Origin: Hirsutella rhossiliensis
Lineage: Eukaryota; Ascomycota; Sordariomycetes; Hypocreales; Ophiocordycipitaceae
Reading direction: 5' to 3'
Assembly: GCF_020360975.1 (NCBI RefSeq)
Contig: NW_025408667.1
Location: forward strand, 310,001 to 374,000
Length of the DNA: 64,000 nucleotides
Shown: one piece after another, positions 10,607-24,927 of the stretch
Position numbering within the stretch: the stretch's first letter is position 1
Layout of the letters: every line of letters begins with the position of its first letter
Translations under genes and position numbers: made by a program
Notes under the pieces: generated by a model
What the model saw: only the letters and a program-made list of their open reading frames with translations
The model's database searches: none
Told to the model about the DNA's origin: nothing

Positions 10607-13600
10607 GGGCTTTACCTTAAAATAAACGCTATTTTTATCTCTACTTATACTATTATACTTATATCGCTATAATTACTTACTTTACTATACTTTATAGTCT
10701 TAGCTTAAGCTATTACTAATAGTTTACTAGTTTATTATTTTTATTTATTAGCTTATATAAGGCTTTAAACTTATTAAGGGCTATAGCTTTTATAAACTTA
10801 TATATAGGTTCTTATATAAGGTCGAGGTACCTATACTACTTAATAAGAACCTCCTTAATATTAATCTTATTATAAATACTTATTAAGAGACTATTAAGCT
10901 TAACTACTTATAAGCTAATAATCTTTTATATTATAATCTTTATATATAGCTAGTCTAGCTTCTTTTTTAGTAGCGCTAACCTATAATTATAAAGGTTAAG
11001 CTATACTTTATTTCTTACTATAAACTTATTTACTAAAGCCTTAGTCTTATTAGCGTGCTACTCTTAATCTTATACTATAGCGGCTATTATAGATTAATAG
11101 TATTTTATAGTTTCTTATAGCTTTTATATAAATATAAAAGCGCGGCTCTCTAGTAATATACTACTATACTACTCCGCTACAATATTAGCTATAAAAAGGA
11201 TTAAAGAGGGCGGCTTAAAGCTATACGTTATAAAGATAAGGGCTATCTTAATAAAGGTTTATAGTTTACTATTTAATATAAGCTAGATATTAAGGAGCTA
11301 CTAGTCTTATTTTACTTAGTTATAGGCTATAACTACTTATAAGTATACCTATGCTTTTTAGTTAACCTTCTTAGGTCCGTTATTAGTTTATAGGTAGTAG
11401 GCTATACTAAGTAGCTATATAATTTAAAGTAGCTAGTATAAGTACTATTAAAAGTAGCTAGTTTAGTTCTATCCTTTATTACTTATAATAAAAGCTAGCT
11501 AGCTATATAAGTAGGCTTAGTATTAAAGGAAGCGCTTTATATAAGCTTTTATATCTATAAAAGGTATTAGCTTTAGTACTATTAATTTACTAAGTCGGTA
11601 CTTAATTACTTATATATAGCGGTTACTACTTATTATTAATAGGAGGTTTATTATAAAGTCTATATATATATATATATATAATAAGTTAAGTATTAAACCT
11701 ACTTAAGTTGCCCTTTAAGCTATACTTTTTAGATCTTAGTATAGCTATAAATATTATAATTATAAAGGAAGTAATAAATATAATACTATAGGAGATGCTA
11801 GTAAAAGTCCCTTATAAGGCCTACTACTATACCTTATTAGCCTAAGTAACCTATAATACTAAAGTTATAAATAAGCTAGACTAGCTTCCTTTAGAGCTTA
11901 TTTTATTTATTTAGCTTTAGCGGTCTATCCTTCTCCTTAGCTTTTATAGTATATAGTACGCTTAGTACTTATTATCTCCCTTACTAACGTAGATACCCTT
12001 ATAGGTTAATATAATAGTTAGCTACCTATACCTTTAGCTTTAGCTTTAGATTTAGGTATTAAGCACTAGACTTAATAGCGCGGCGTATACTCTTTTAAGT
12101 ATAGTCTAGGGCTACTATCTTATCCTATAAGCGTTAAAAGACCTTATCTTTAAATACCCTTACTACGCGCGCCCTTAGGCCGGTCTATCCCTTTATATTA
12201 AACTAAGGTAAAGGTAAAAAGGGAAGCTTATCCGCTAATACTATACTTTCTTTTACTAAGGAAGCTCTTATATAAGTCTATAGCGCTTCTTATAAGATAA
12301 GCTATAGATCCTATACCTTAATATCCGCTCCTATTAGCTAGTCTTAATACTTTTAAGAAAGCGCGTTTAGGTCTATAGAGTCCTACCCTAGCTAGTACTT
12401 AATTAAGAAGTTAAAGTATAAGAAGTACTCTACTTAATAAGCTTACCGCTTTAAGAGGTACTAGCGGGTTATAAAGTACTAAAGGTTCTTATAGTCTATA
12501 AGAACCTTAAAGCTCTTATAGCTTTAAAGCTCTACTTACTATTATATAAGGTAGCTAATAATTACTAGTATCTCTTTATTATAAATAATATAATTCCTCT
12601 TTACTAAGGTTAGCTTATAAGAGTAGAACGCTATTAGTTACTTTTACTTATTTACTTCTTAAGAAGGTATCCCTTTAAGCGCCTAGTTACTATAGTCTAC
12701 TTTAACTATTATAGATTAATTAAATTCCTACTAAAGTAATACTAAGGCTTATAAAAATAGGTCCTTAAGTATATATAACGCTCCTTTTTATATAAGCCCT
12801 TATTAAAAGGAGGTCCTTTTCCTAGTAATCTTATTTAAGAGTATTATAATATATAAGAAGCCCTTAATAAATATCTTATAATAGTTTACAAACTTATGAA
12901 AGCTTTATATACCTATCTATATAGTTAGGGCCGCTTAGTCTTAGATCGCTTAGATCTTTATAAGGTCCGCCTATATACTTATACTTATATAAATAATAAA
13001 GCTTAGGTACTTAACCTTCTTAACCTTAAGTTTATACTTCTCTAAGTAATAGTAAAGCCTATAAGGTTAAAGGCGCTCTAAGACCCTTTATACTTTCTAT
13101 ATATAGTTCTTATAGGAGCCGCTTATATAGATAAGGATATTATTTATAGATATAAAAGCGAACTTATTAAGGAAGTCCTAAAGTATATTATTAATATAAC
13201 GTTAAAAGGTAGCGGGTAATCTTAAAAAGCTAGAGGGTTTATAAAGAGAGATATAAGAAGTATATAAAAATATATAAAAGTAAAATTTAAAGTAAGAGGT
13301 TAGATAGGTAAGGTAAAGATATTTAATTCTTATAGGGGTAGTAATTATAGTAAGGGAGTAATTATTATATTATCTTAATTATTATTTTTTCTTTTATTTA
13401 ACGCTATTCCTTATACCTATTTAGTATCTTAATTAATAAAAAAGATCCTACTTAAAGAAGCTATTAATATCCTTTTAACTACTAAGCTTTTTTATTAGTT
13501 TTCCCTTTTCTTTTCTAGCTATTACTAGTATATCTATCTTATCTCTTACTACCTTTATAAGAAGGTATCGCTACTTCTACTACCCCTTATACCCTTACCC

Positions 13601-16600
13601 TTCTCTTTATACCTCTTTTTAGCTCCTTTTTCTAAACCAGGTTTTTTACTTCCTAGGTCCGTCTTACTAAGGGATATCTCTAAGAATATAAATTAAGCTA
13701 CGCTTCGCGATATAACCCCTTAGCTATAGCCTACTCTTATAGAAAGGGTAAAGCTAAATAATTAGGCTAGTAAGCGTATAAAAGAAGTCTTAGTCTATAT
13801 TTATCCCTTACTTAAGAAATCCTAGTTTTAGCCCTAGGCTCTTTTAAACTTACTTTAGGAAAAAGGGGCCTAAGGAGGAATTAAGTCCTATAAGAAAGGG
13901 GGTCTTCTTTAAAGATAAGTCCTTAAAAAGGGGGCATTTAAGAAAAATAAGTCCTAATTAGGCTAGGGGCCCTCCTTTAAAATAAGTCCTAGTTCCTTTC
14001 TTTAGCTATAGATATCTCCTTCCTTATATATACTATTAGCTTTTCTTATAAACTCTTAAGGCGGGCTTCTAAGGATAGCTTTTATTAAATATCTTTTAGC
14101 TTAATTTACTATAAAAAGATAGCTAGCTTCTACTTTAATAAGGGCTTTATAAGACTATTAGCTTTTATTATTACTATTAAAACCTAATAAATAGAAATAA
14201 GTCCCTTTTAAACCTCTTAGCGTAACTAATACTAATAGATATCGATATACTATAGCTAGGTCGATAGCTTACTATTTTCCTTTATAATAATCTATATAGT
14301 CTAAATATTATTATATTCTCTAGCTAATAGGAACGGAATTTATAGTTATAAAGATATAAGTAGCTAGCTAAGGAAACTCGCTTCTTTTAACCCTTTTAAA
14401 AGAGCTAGTAGCTCTACCTTTATACTTAAAGTTATAACGGTAGCTTACTTTAAAGCTATTTAAGGTAGTAGTTCCTTTAAAAAGGGATATAATATACCCT
14501 TATAAGCTCTTTCTATCTAAGCAGTTATTTATAAAGGACGAATCGCTAAAATAAAGGAAGGTTTTAGTAGCTATTTTTCTTCCTTACCCTCTTAAGTATA
14601 GACTATATAATCTTATTAAATAAAGATAAAGGATAGCTCTATCTACTACTTCTTAGTATCTAAGGCTAGGATTATAGTTATACCTAGCTAGCTAAGAGAC
14701 TATAAAAGAGATATCTAGTTTAATAGAAATAGCTATAAAAAGGTAGGGAGCCTACCTTTTATTAGTATAGGTATTTCTCTTACTCCTTAGCTTAAAAGGA
14801 TAGATTAAGTAAAAGCTCTTTATTTAATATAAGAGTAAAGGGAAGCTTCTTATTAAGGGAATTAAGGAGGAATTTAAAAGCGATATTATTAATATAAGCG
14901 TCTTAGGTAAGCTAGATAGTTTATTAAGACCTATTTTAAAGGATTTAAATCCCTAGGAACTACTTTAGCTCCCTTAGCCTAGTTATTTTATACCTTTATT
15001 ATATACCTTTTATAGCCTCCTTAGTATTTACTTCTTTCTCTTTTAAGTAGGCCTAGATAATATTATTAATATAAAAGAAGACTATAATTTTACCTTTCTA
15101 TATTATATATAGTTCCTAAGGGACTTTCTTAAAGCTTAGGGCTTTAAGGGAACCTATTAAATACTATTAATAAAGAAGGGGTAATCTTTATAGTCTATAT
15201 AAAGCTTTCTTAAACTATAGAACCTTTCTTAGTTATTAAAAACTAAGGGGAAGATATATATAAATAACTTCTTCTTTTTTAAGGGGGTAGTTAATAAAGG
15301 CGTTAATAGTATTTATTTAATTAAGTATAAGGTCGAATTCTACTACTATAGCTATAAAGGTCTAAAAAGATATCTTTACTAAGGTAGTTACCTTAGTAAG
15401 TAGATCCCCTTTTTCTAATTAATTCCTATAAATAACTAGCTAGGCCTTATACTTCTTAAGGAAGCTATATTTATTAGTCTTATAGATAAAGACCTACTTT
15501 TAGCTAAGGACTTATTTTCCTCTTACCTTTTCCTTAAGGACCTCTTTAAAAGACACTATCTCTTCATATAAGGCTAGGTAGTCTTTCTAGGCCTAGAAAA
15601 ACTAGTCTTTAAAAGGGTAATTTTCTAGCTACTTTTAGTTTAGTAGTAGGTTTAAGAGGTTTCTTTTATATACCTTCCCTACTAATAGAGGCTTAAAAAG
15701 CTAGCCTATTATAAATGCTCTATAAGAACTATCTTTTATAGGCGTTAGATAGAAGTTAGAAAAATAATTAAAATAAGGGAGAGGTTAGTCTTCTTTTATA
15801 TCGGGCCCTATATCTTCCTTTACTTCTTAAAGTAGTAATAAAAAGGTAGCTAGGTAATCCTTTAAGAGAGGTACCTTTCCTACCCCCTTAAGGGTCGAGA
15901 TAGGTAGACTAATAAAAAAAGCTACTTTTAAATCTTCTTATTATATAGGAGGAAGCGTAGGGAGGTAAGCGTATTTTAGCTCTATTACTTTTTTATAGTC
16001 TATGTCTTTATTTAGATTATTTAATCTAGTAGCTTCCTCTTATTTAAAGTTAGCGTTATCTTAAACTACTTTAACGCCGGTTTTTTTTATTTCCTTATCT
16101 AAGATATCTTCCTAAGACTATTAAGAAGGGGGGATTTAAATCTTCTAAATTTGCTAACGTTATAAGAGTAAGAGGGGCTATTAATCCCTCTTTCCGTCCT
16201 AGATATAAGGGCTTTTGCCCTATATAGGCCTAGACTAAGGTCTAGGCTAAGTCTATATATAAGTAGCCTCCGCGCCTATATAGGCTAGGCCTATACTTCT
16301 CTTCCTTTTCTCCCTTATAGATTATTAACCTTCTTTTAATAGACCGCACCTAAGCCTATAACTTTACTTACTCTATAATAGTATAATCTACTCTTTATTT
16401 TACCCTCTTTATATCCCTATATATAAAATAGCTATTTTCTTTTTTACTACCTTTAAAGCTAACGTTTAATTACCTAGACTAGTTAAACCGCCTACGCTAA
16501 TATATACGCACGCGAAATATCTATACTTTTATAGTCGTAAAATTAAAGCGAATATAATACTTAGTTCGCCTAGGTAATTAAGAGCCTCTTATAATAGTAG

Positions 16601-17084
16601 GGCTCTATACGACTAAGAGCGGTACTACTATACCTTAGTAAGTTCGACGGCTTCTCCGTAGAGCTCGAGCTATAGCTACTTAATATAAAAGCAAAGCTCT
16701 ATACTAGTAGCGCCGTAATAAGGGATATCCGAGCTTAATTCGACTATCTTTACGCGAGCCTATCCTTACGCCTATAAAGGTATCTCTTACCGTTTACGCG
16801 TATTAGTATAAATAGACTAGCTAACCTCCTTATAAAGCTCTATACTAATTATAGCGAACCTAATATAGCTAGGTCGGTAGGCTAGGAGCTTATAACGCTC
16901 TATTAAAAGCAGAGTAAAGCTATTCTAGCCTACCTTATATAGTTCGAAGAGGTGCTTTATCGAGTAAATATATATAGCTAGCCTAACGTAGTAAAGTATA
17001 ATTACTTTATTATAAGCTTAAATATAGATTAGCGTACCTATCTAAGCGAAAGGTCTATACTATTAAATATATATACTAATCTCG

Positions 17085-17533
17085 TATAACGACTAGTATT
17101 ATTCCTAAGGGATAAACCTATCGAGGGGTTTATATTAGTAGATATAATAGGGCGTAGTCTAAGTAATAATAAGTATATTACGTTAGTAATAAGTCGGAGG
17201 TCGTAGACCGTAGACTATAACTAGGTAATTAAAATTAGAGATAAATCGTAATAAAGATCTATATTAAAAGCTAGAGAGCTATCTATTTAAAGAAGTAAAA
17301 GTAGGTAGCTATATATACCTATAGAGACTATCCTTAGATTATAGGCCTAGCTATAATCCCTAATATTAGATTGTATAGAGCGTAGTAATCTCGTTAATCC
17401 TAGATTACTTAGATCTTTACGATCCCCTTAATCCTATATCTATTAGATAGTCGTGCCGACTATTTATCTATTAGACTATATTATGTGCTTAACGCGGTCG
17501 ACCGTTAGCGGCCTAATAGCCGTAGTCGTAATA
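17085..17533 (-). repeat. Left (3') LTR of Gypsy D
   Basis: 449 bp, nearly identical to 24,479-24,927. A related LTR lies at 35,943-36,412. Confidence 0.9.
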
Positions 17534-17599
17534 CGATATCTCCCCTCCTTTTAGTCTTATCCGTAAGACCTACTATAGCTACCTTAGCCGCCGTATATA

Positions 17600-18360
17600 A
17601 ATATACCCTTATCGCGTCGTATGTAAGTATATCGTTCCTTATCTCTTTATCCTTTCGGGATATACTACTAATAGTATATTTAGTTATATACTAAAAAATC
17701 GTTCCCGAAAAGCCTCTAAGCGCGCTACTGTTACCGAATATATCGACTTAAGTAGAGATCCTACTAATATACTATGTACTCGATGCTTTAAGGTAAAGAA
17801 GATAAATTATCGGATAGCTAAAAATTCTTCGCGCTATAATAATTATATTACTAGTACTCGTCCCTATTATAATAGTGTTTTAGTAGCCTCTTCTTATAGG
17901 TGTCTTTTAATTCTTTTTATGCGTAGTAGCTAATATATTTCTTTTAATAACTAAATTATTAGTAGAGTAGCATAGGCTATATTCTAAAGAGGAGGAAGCT
18001 AGGGAAGCCTTATTAGAGCTTTAGGTATAGCTTACGAATCTTTAGTTATAAATATCTATCGCTATTAATCGTTTAGCTCGTATCTAGAAGATTTAGAATC
18101 GTGCGAAGGAAAAGAGTTCTAAGTTATTTCGTCGTAGTATCTAAGAAGTAGATACCGAGGATAGCGTTTTGCCTACGCTCGATACGTATAAGCATTAGGT
18201 AGTAAATAACTTATAATCGTTAGGCGTTCCTAATAAAGCGAATTAGTCCTTATTTAGTATTAGTAAGGAGTTTATAGATCTTAGTCCTTTAATCCCTCCT
18301 AAACCTTCTAGTAAAACTATCGAAGTAGAGAGCTATAGTAGGTTAAGTACTTAAGTAGTT
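17600..18360 (+). pseudogene. Antisense Cys6-cluster ORF of Gypsy D
   Basis: Between the end of pol and the 3' LTR, the strand opposite to pol carries a coding-like frame. At 17,775-17,867 it shows the spacing C-x2-C-x7-C-x8-C-x2-C-x6-C. The first two Cys are intact (TGT, TGC); the other four codons are TAT, the RIP product of TGT (or CAT), so they are inferred. The spacing resembles the fungal Zn2Cys6 class (C-x2-C-x6-C-x5-12-C-x2-C-x6-8-C) with one extra residue in the first loop. A basic and Glu-rich, coiled-coil-like stretch follows. From memory, similar Cys-rich hypothetical proteins are common around fungal repeats, but I cannot check this. Function is unknown; DNA binding is a guess. 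Confidence 0.6.
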
Positions 18361-18399
18361 CCTAGGTATTTTCCTCTAGTCTATATCCCTTTTACTTAA

Positions 18400-21300
18400 T
18401 AAGGTATTCTTATTACTAACCTTATTTTCTTATATTTAGTATTTATTCTACTTTATATTCTTAATCGTCGTTAACTTTAATTTTTTCCTATAGTTTAGCG
18501 TTTTATAGCGCTAGTTCTAATAATAAGATATAAAATATCGGGTATATCTATATTATTATTAGTAGCGAAAGTTCGTAGTTAACTTTTAAAATAGTTTCCT
18601 TAACCTTAAATAGTCTAAGTTTCTTAAAATCTAATTTATTGCTTAGTCGTTTTATTTTAATATTTCGTTATATAAGGTAAACTATATCTCCCTCTTAAAA
18701 GATTAGTCCCTATAATCTTTTCCGATTATAGTAAGTAGATATTCGTTCTCTAATAAATTAAAGTTCTTATTATATTTCTTTATATAATTTTCGTAGCTAA
18801 TCTACTTATAGTATCGCTCGTTCCGCTTATAGTCCTTATCGAGTAACCTTAAATACTTCTAGGTTATATCTATAATTAGTATATACTAGTAAGAGCTTAG
18901 TTATTTTTATAACTAAGCTATTATAAGCTAGTTACGCTATTAGTAGCTATTTAACTTAATCGTTTTATTCGTAGCTAATATAGTATCGTAAATATTATTT
19001 AAGCGTTTAGTTAAGTCGTTCTATTTATCTATCTATTTATAGGTAATAAGCTATACTAAGCTTATATTTCGTCTTTAATTATACTATAAGAGCTTACTAA
19101 AACTTAGCTATAAATATACTTCTTCTATTAAAGATAATCTTATTTAGTAGTCCGTAATTACTAATAATTATTCGTAGGAATATATATACTAGCTCTTCTA
19201 TATTACTTACTTCTTTATATAGTAAAAAATACCTATACTTCGTTAGTCTATCGGTAATAACGAATATACTATCGTACTTAATATTAGTTATAGGTTCTTT
19301 CGATAGTAGTAGCTTTATAATATAGTCGAAAGCTATCGATCCTATAGTTTCTCTAGTACTAGTAGCGGTTATAATTCTCTATATAGTTTATATCGTTTAG
19401 CTTTACTTTATACGTAAAGTTCGCATTCTTTAATAACTTATCGTACTACTTCCTTAAGCTATAGGAAGTTATATTATCGTTTAATCTATTCTATTATTCT
19501 TTAGATTCCTTAGTATCTATATATTAGATATTCGTATATATCTTATATAACTTTATTTTATAATTCTAGTAGTATCTAGATTTTAATTTTATATATTAGA
19601 ACTTCTAAATATTCTATATTATATCCGTTTAGTACTTTATATTCTTTTATCTATTTTAAGATCTTTTAGTATATTAAGTTATCGGGTTATACTTTAAATA
19701 TTATATTTAGCTATCGTTGCTAGTAGTTCCCGTTTTCGTTGATTTCTAGGAGCTATCCTTTCGCTATAGGTGCCCCTATATCGTAGTTACTTCGTCGACT
19801 AAGGGTATTAGCTCGACCGTTTTTTATTCCTTTTCTATAGATTATTTTATAGTTAAATTCCGATAAATATTCGGCCTATTAGATCTATCGTCCGTTTAAC
19901 TATTATATTATTATAAAATATAAGATATTCTTATAATCTATATAGACCTTAACTTTATATTTACTTCTAAGAAGGTAGTATCGAAATTCCTTAAAAGCTT
20001 AAATAATTATAAGGAACTCTTTATCGTAGATAGGGTAATTAAGTTCTACGCTATATAGCTTTTTCGAGTAGAATATAATTAGTCGTAGTCTTTCTTTATT
20101 ATCTTTTTATCCGATTTATACTCCTAGAGTAAAGTCTAATATATCGGTTTTAAGTTTAATTTATCGTTTTAAATCGAAGGTAGTTAAGACTAGTTCTTAT
20201 ATAATTATAGTTTTAATATATTTAAAAGCTTCGTTAGCTTTATCGTCCTATATAAATTCTTTTTCCTTCTTCGTTAAGTCGTATAGTAGTACTATAATTT
20301 TTCTAAAATCTTTAATAAATCGTCGGTAGTAATTTATAAATCCTAGGAAACTTTATACGTCCTTAACGTTCTTTAGCGTTAGCTATTCTTTAGTTAATCT
20401 TATCTTATTATATATATCTCTCTCTTAGTAAGATCGTATATCTAAGGAAGTCTACTTCCTATATATAGAACTTACTTTTCTTTAGTTTAACTAATAACTT
20501 CGTATTCTAAAGTATATAGAGTACCTTATAGACGTATTCCTTATATTCTTCTAGGGTATCCGAGAAGATTAGGATATTATCTAGATATACTACTATAAAG
20601 ATATCTAAGTATTCGCGTAAGATATTATTAATTATCTATTAAAAGGTAGCTAGTATATTTATAAGTCTAAATAGTATTACTAGATATTCGAATAGTCCGA
20701 ATTTCGTTCTAAAGGCTATTATCTATTTATATCCCTTTTTTATATATATTAAGTTATAGGCGCCTTTAAGGTTAAGGGCTATAAACTATTTTTTACTATA
20801 TAGTCGATCTCGTAGTTCCGATATAAGCGGTAATAGTATTCGGTCCTTTATTATAATATCGTTTAAGCGTCTATAGTCGATAACTAGTCGTAGCTTACCG
20901 TTTTTCTTTAGAATAAATATAACTAGATAGCCTACTTTAGATATTAATATTTATATATATCCTTTTCGTAGATTCTTATTAAGGTAGTCGCGTAGCGTTT
21001 ATAGTTGCTTTTCGTTTAGGTTATAGATTTTATAGAACGTCGGCGTTATTCTATCCTTAAGATAAATTTCGTGGTCCTATTAGCTATATTTAGGTAACCC
21101 TATCTCGAGTTCTTCTTTAAAGAGTTTATTATATTTCCGGTATTCTTAGGGGATATTCTTTATTCTATTTTATAGGCTTTATTCTTTCTCTTAAGAGCTA
21201 GTTTCTCTTAACTCGAGCTCTTTATTAATTTATTTAAGGTCTTTCCTTAGAGTAGTAATAACTCTTTAGATCTTTATATTATATCCTTTATTCTATTTAT

Positions 21301-24300
21301 ATCGGATGCTAGGTTATATAGCTATATTAGTTAGTACGTAGGTCTTATTAGTCGATTTTATTATATCCGCCGGTTCGGTTACTATTTTCGTCTATATCGC
21401 TAAAGCCTATAATAATTTACTTAAACGGTTATCTCTTTTATTTTATTTAGTAGCTAAATTATCGTAAAATTTTACTTTCTCTTAAATCTACTAGTCCTAG
21501 AAACTTATATCTTCGTCTTAATATAGCTAGCTAGTTTTTTAGTTAATTAGTAGGTTGCTCTCCTATAGCTATAGAAGCCCTAATATAAGGTTATATTCTT
21601 TAATATCTATAATATTAAAGTTAACTCGTTCGTCGTAGCCCTAGATATTAATATCGAGGTAATTAATCTCTATATTAATAATTCCGTTATTATAGTTAAA
21701 GGCCTCTCCTTTAATATTCGTAAGTTTATATAGATCTATCTTATATCTCTATATAAGTTAGTAACGATTAATAACTCTAGGTAAAACGTAGTTACCTATC
21801 GCGCCGTAGTCTAAAAGTATACGTATATAATATCCCGTAATTTAGATATCTAATACTATTTAATCGCTATAGCTTACCGTTACTATATATAAGGTCCTTA
21901 GATCTTATTATATCGTGCTAGTCTATAGCCCTTTTATAAATAGCGTACCTCGTTTTTTGCCTAGTCCTTATTTATTTTATTTAGGTATTCTTCTTTAATT
22001 TATTATTAATATCGTTTCTTTATATTTTAATCGCGTAGTATTATATTAGGGCTTAAGAGACTAATTTCTTATAGCTAATTAAAGATTTCTTATTTCTTAA
22101 TACTATATCGTTTATATTATACTACTTCGTAGTTAATTGCATACTATGCTTTATAATTCTATTCGTTTTTATACTAAAGGTTAAGTTTTTATTTAGCGTC
22201 TTTCTATTTTTTACGTAGTATTTCTATATCGATTCTTCCTTAGTCGAATATAGCTTATAGCCTTTATACGTATTACTAATAATCTTTTAGTATACCGTTA
22301 TATCGTTTATACTATACTTATACTTTTTTATATTTATAAATTCTATAGTTTAGGTATATATATTTATTATAATTTTCTTTATTATATTTAACTTATTACG
22401 TAAGTCTTTAAAAGATTAAGGGTTCGGATATCTTAGAGTAAGTAGCGTTATACTATTCCTCTATTTTAGCGTATCTATAGATTTTATATATCTCTAAAAG
22501 ATATCTCGTTAATAAACCGTAATTATTATAGTATTTAAGTAGCGTGGTATAATCGGGTTCTAATAATATAACTTAGTCGTTTAGGTAGCGTTAATCGATT
22601 TTCTAGTAGTCTAGTTCTATACTTAGGTAGGGTTTTAAAAGTACTTATCCTTCGAACCTAACTAAGAAGGCGTTATATCGTGCCTTTATCTAGAAGTATA
22701 TTATATAATCTAAGTGAACGTATAATATCTATAAAATATACTTATAGTACTTATAAGTAAGTAGTATTTATAGATCGTCTTTAAATTCTCCTTATAGTTA
22801 CTATTCTCGTTATAGAGCTATAAAGGTATCGACTATAGTAATAGCTATAGCGTAGTCTCCTCTACGTAGTGCCGGTTAATATCGAATTAATATAGCTTAT
22901 TAGTTTTCTATAAGAATTTAAGGTATTTATTAGGTTCTAATTTTAAGTATTTCTTCGAATTCTTTAAAGTATAGAGCGTATTCTCTAATCGTAGTATTTT
23001 CCCTTAGTAGCGAGGGTAGTAGTACGAGTTCGTTCTTATCTTTCGTTTTTCTAGGTATTTCTTATTCTTTAGAGCTTATATCGTCGATACTTCGTTATTC
23101 CTCCTTAGGTTATTATCTAAGTTTCGTAAGTATAAGGGCTATATCTATATCTTCTTTATTATATTATTTATAGACTACCTGTCGTTATTATCGATTTTTA
23201 TTTTATATATCTTCTTAGAATCGTTTACTATTCTTCTTAATCTAGTTATAGGAGACTCTTTTAAGATAGGGGTATTCTAGTTCTACGAATTTAACTTATC
23301 TCTATATTTTAGGATCCCTTCGTTATATTATTATAAAGGTCTTCTTTAGTAACTTTAAGAACTATCTAGTACCGTTTTTATCGCTTAAGTATACTATATA
23401 TTCGTCGTCGTAGTATATAGTTTAACTAAGGAGTTTATACTTTAGTTCCTATCTATTAGTAGCGTTTAGGTATTTCTTACCTTCTAGGGCTAGTACCTAG
23501 TAGGTTTTCTTCTCCTTATAAGGTTATCTATATTCTTTAGAGTAATATCTAAGTTTCCTATAGTTAAAACACTTTCCTTTACTTTTCTATATTATATCTA
23601 GATCTATCTTACCTAGGTTAGTTATATAGGCGTAGGTAATAGGAGTTTCGCGCTTCTTCTTATAGTTAGCGCGTCGGCTAAAGTTATTTCTATAGGAAGG
23701 GTTCTAGTTTCCTCTTCCTTATTTCTTTTCTTAGCGTCGCGTATACTATCTATCGTTAATTCGTACTACTATAGTAATATAATCCGAGAGGTTATTAGGT
23801 CGATTTTCCTTATAGAGCTCGTCCTTAACTTCTTCTTTAAGCCCGTCGTAGAATCGTAATATAAGGGGTTCGTCGTCCTAATTAAGCTTTAAGGTAACTT
23901 AGCGGAACTTCGTAGTATAATCCGATGCTAAGATCCTTTATTAGAGTTCTCGAAGTTTTTATTCGGCTTCTTATTCCTCGTCGGTTATTCCGAATACCTT
24001 TATAATAGCTTCTTCGAATCCTTAGAAACTAGCAAAGACTTTATCTATTTCGTTATCTCGTCGCGCTAGTTAGTTATCGAGAAAGTCCCTTATAATAGGT
24101 CTAAACTAAGCGAGTGCCGTTCTAGATAACTAATTTCCTATATAGAGTACCTTTTCGACTAGGTCCGAGAGTTTAATAGGGTAAAACCGGTAGTAGGCTT
24201 TAAGTTAAGTAAGAAAGTCTCGAAGCGTGCTATAAGTACCGTCGAATAGTCCTAGCTGTTTTAGTTTAACTACTTCTCTAAGGTCCCTAACTTATCCGTT

Positions 24301-24400
24301 GCCTCCTCCGTTCCTAAGTAACTATACCTTATATCGAAGGGTAATAATCTCGCGTATTATATCCTAAGGCGATATAGTAGCTCTAGAGTTAGTTAATCTA
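18400..24400 (-). pseudogene. gag-pol of Gypsy D (RIP-inactivated)
   Basis: Read on the minus strand in coding order, a gag CCHC zinc knuckle lies near 23,577-23,533 (C-F-N-C then G-K-L-G-H-Y, some positions inferred through RIP). The protease block (L-L-D-x-G-A-I-G-N) is near 21,830-21,781. The RT catalytic block (V-Y-L-D-D-I-L-I-F-S, second Asp now AAT) is near 20,592-20,561. RNase H lies around 20,050-19,850. The integrase block, matching L-S-T-A-Y-H-P-Q-T-D-G after RIP correction, is near 19,065-19,021. The order PR-RT-RH-IN defines Ty3/Gypsy. Many TAA/TAG codons replace Gln and Trp codons and no start remains, so no protein can be made. Confidence 0.88.
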
Positions 24401-24478
24401 GCTTACTATATAAGTATATTAATAGTTGCGATATTACTTAAAGTAACGCGGTATTATACTAAATAAGAGCTTTTAACG

Positions 24479-24927
24479 TATAACGACCGGTATTATTCCT
24501 AAGGGATAAACCTATTAACGGGTTTATATTAGCAAATATAATAGGGCGTGGTCTAAGCAATAATAAGTATATTACGTTAGTAATAAGTCGGAGGTCGTAG
24601 ACTATAGACTATAACTAAGTAATTAAAATTAGAGATAAATCGTAATAAAGATCTATATTAAAAGCTAGAGAGCTATCTATCTAAAGAAGTAAAAGTAGGT
24701 AGCTATATATACCTATAGAGACTATCCTTAGATTATAGGCCTAGCTATAATCCCTAACGTTAGATTGTATAGAGCGTAGTAATCTCGTTAATCTTAGATT
24801 ACTTAGATCTCTACGATCCCCTTAATCCTATATCTATTAGATAGTCGTGCCGACTATTTATCCGTTAGACTATGTTACGTGCTTAACGCGGTCGACCGTT
24901 AGCGGCCTAGTAACCGTAGTCGTAATA
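24479..24927 (-). repeat. Right (5') LTR of Gypsy D
   Basis: 449 bp, with a few CpA/TpG positions (for example near 24,525 and 24,880) that are TpA in the left LTR. The two LTRs were identical at insertion, so they have taken different RIP hits. Confidence 0.9.

Larger units (their letters stand above)
1899..13236 (-). mobile_element. Gypsy element H, split by element A and 5'-truncated
   Basis: H consists of 1,899-2,724 plus 9,742-13,236; element A sits between them, flanked by ATACT on both sides. On the minus strand, 13,125-13,165 encodes the RT catalytic region (the block ending in D-I-L-I-Y, with the Asp pair now Asn). The region 11,375-11,410 encodes an integrase block matching S-T-A-Y-H-P-Q-T-N-G once RIP changes are allowed for. 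The order RT then integrase along the minus strand fits Ty3/Gypsy pol. H is a diverged relative of element G (32,326-39,679) but has different, longer LTRs. Its gag, protease and 5' LTR are missing: the sequence stops at Copia element B (13,237) and does not resume on the far side of B. Confidence 0.75.
17085..24927 (-). mobile_element. Complete Gypsy retrotransposon D
   Basis: It has identical-length 449-bp LTRs (17,085-17,533 and 24,479-24,927) with ends TATAACGAC and GTCGTAATA. They are bounded by the exact duplication TCTCG (17,080-17,084 and 24,928-24,932). The left LTR is preceded, on the minus strand, by a purine-rich tract (AAAAGGAGGGGAGA, RC of about 17,538-17,555), the expected polypurine tract, confirming minus orientation. 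Gag, protease, RT, RNase H and integrase follow in Ty3/Gypsy order from right to left. A second coding region on the plus strand lies between pol and the left LTR. All frames carry RIP stops. Confidence 0.9.

Noticed and set aside
16204..17084. Bacterial or organellar features (CRISPR, rRNA, riboswitch)
   Set aside because: Repeats here are LTR-element copies with target duplications. No regularly spaced direct repeats or rRNA-like sequence was seen anywhere in the window.
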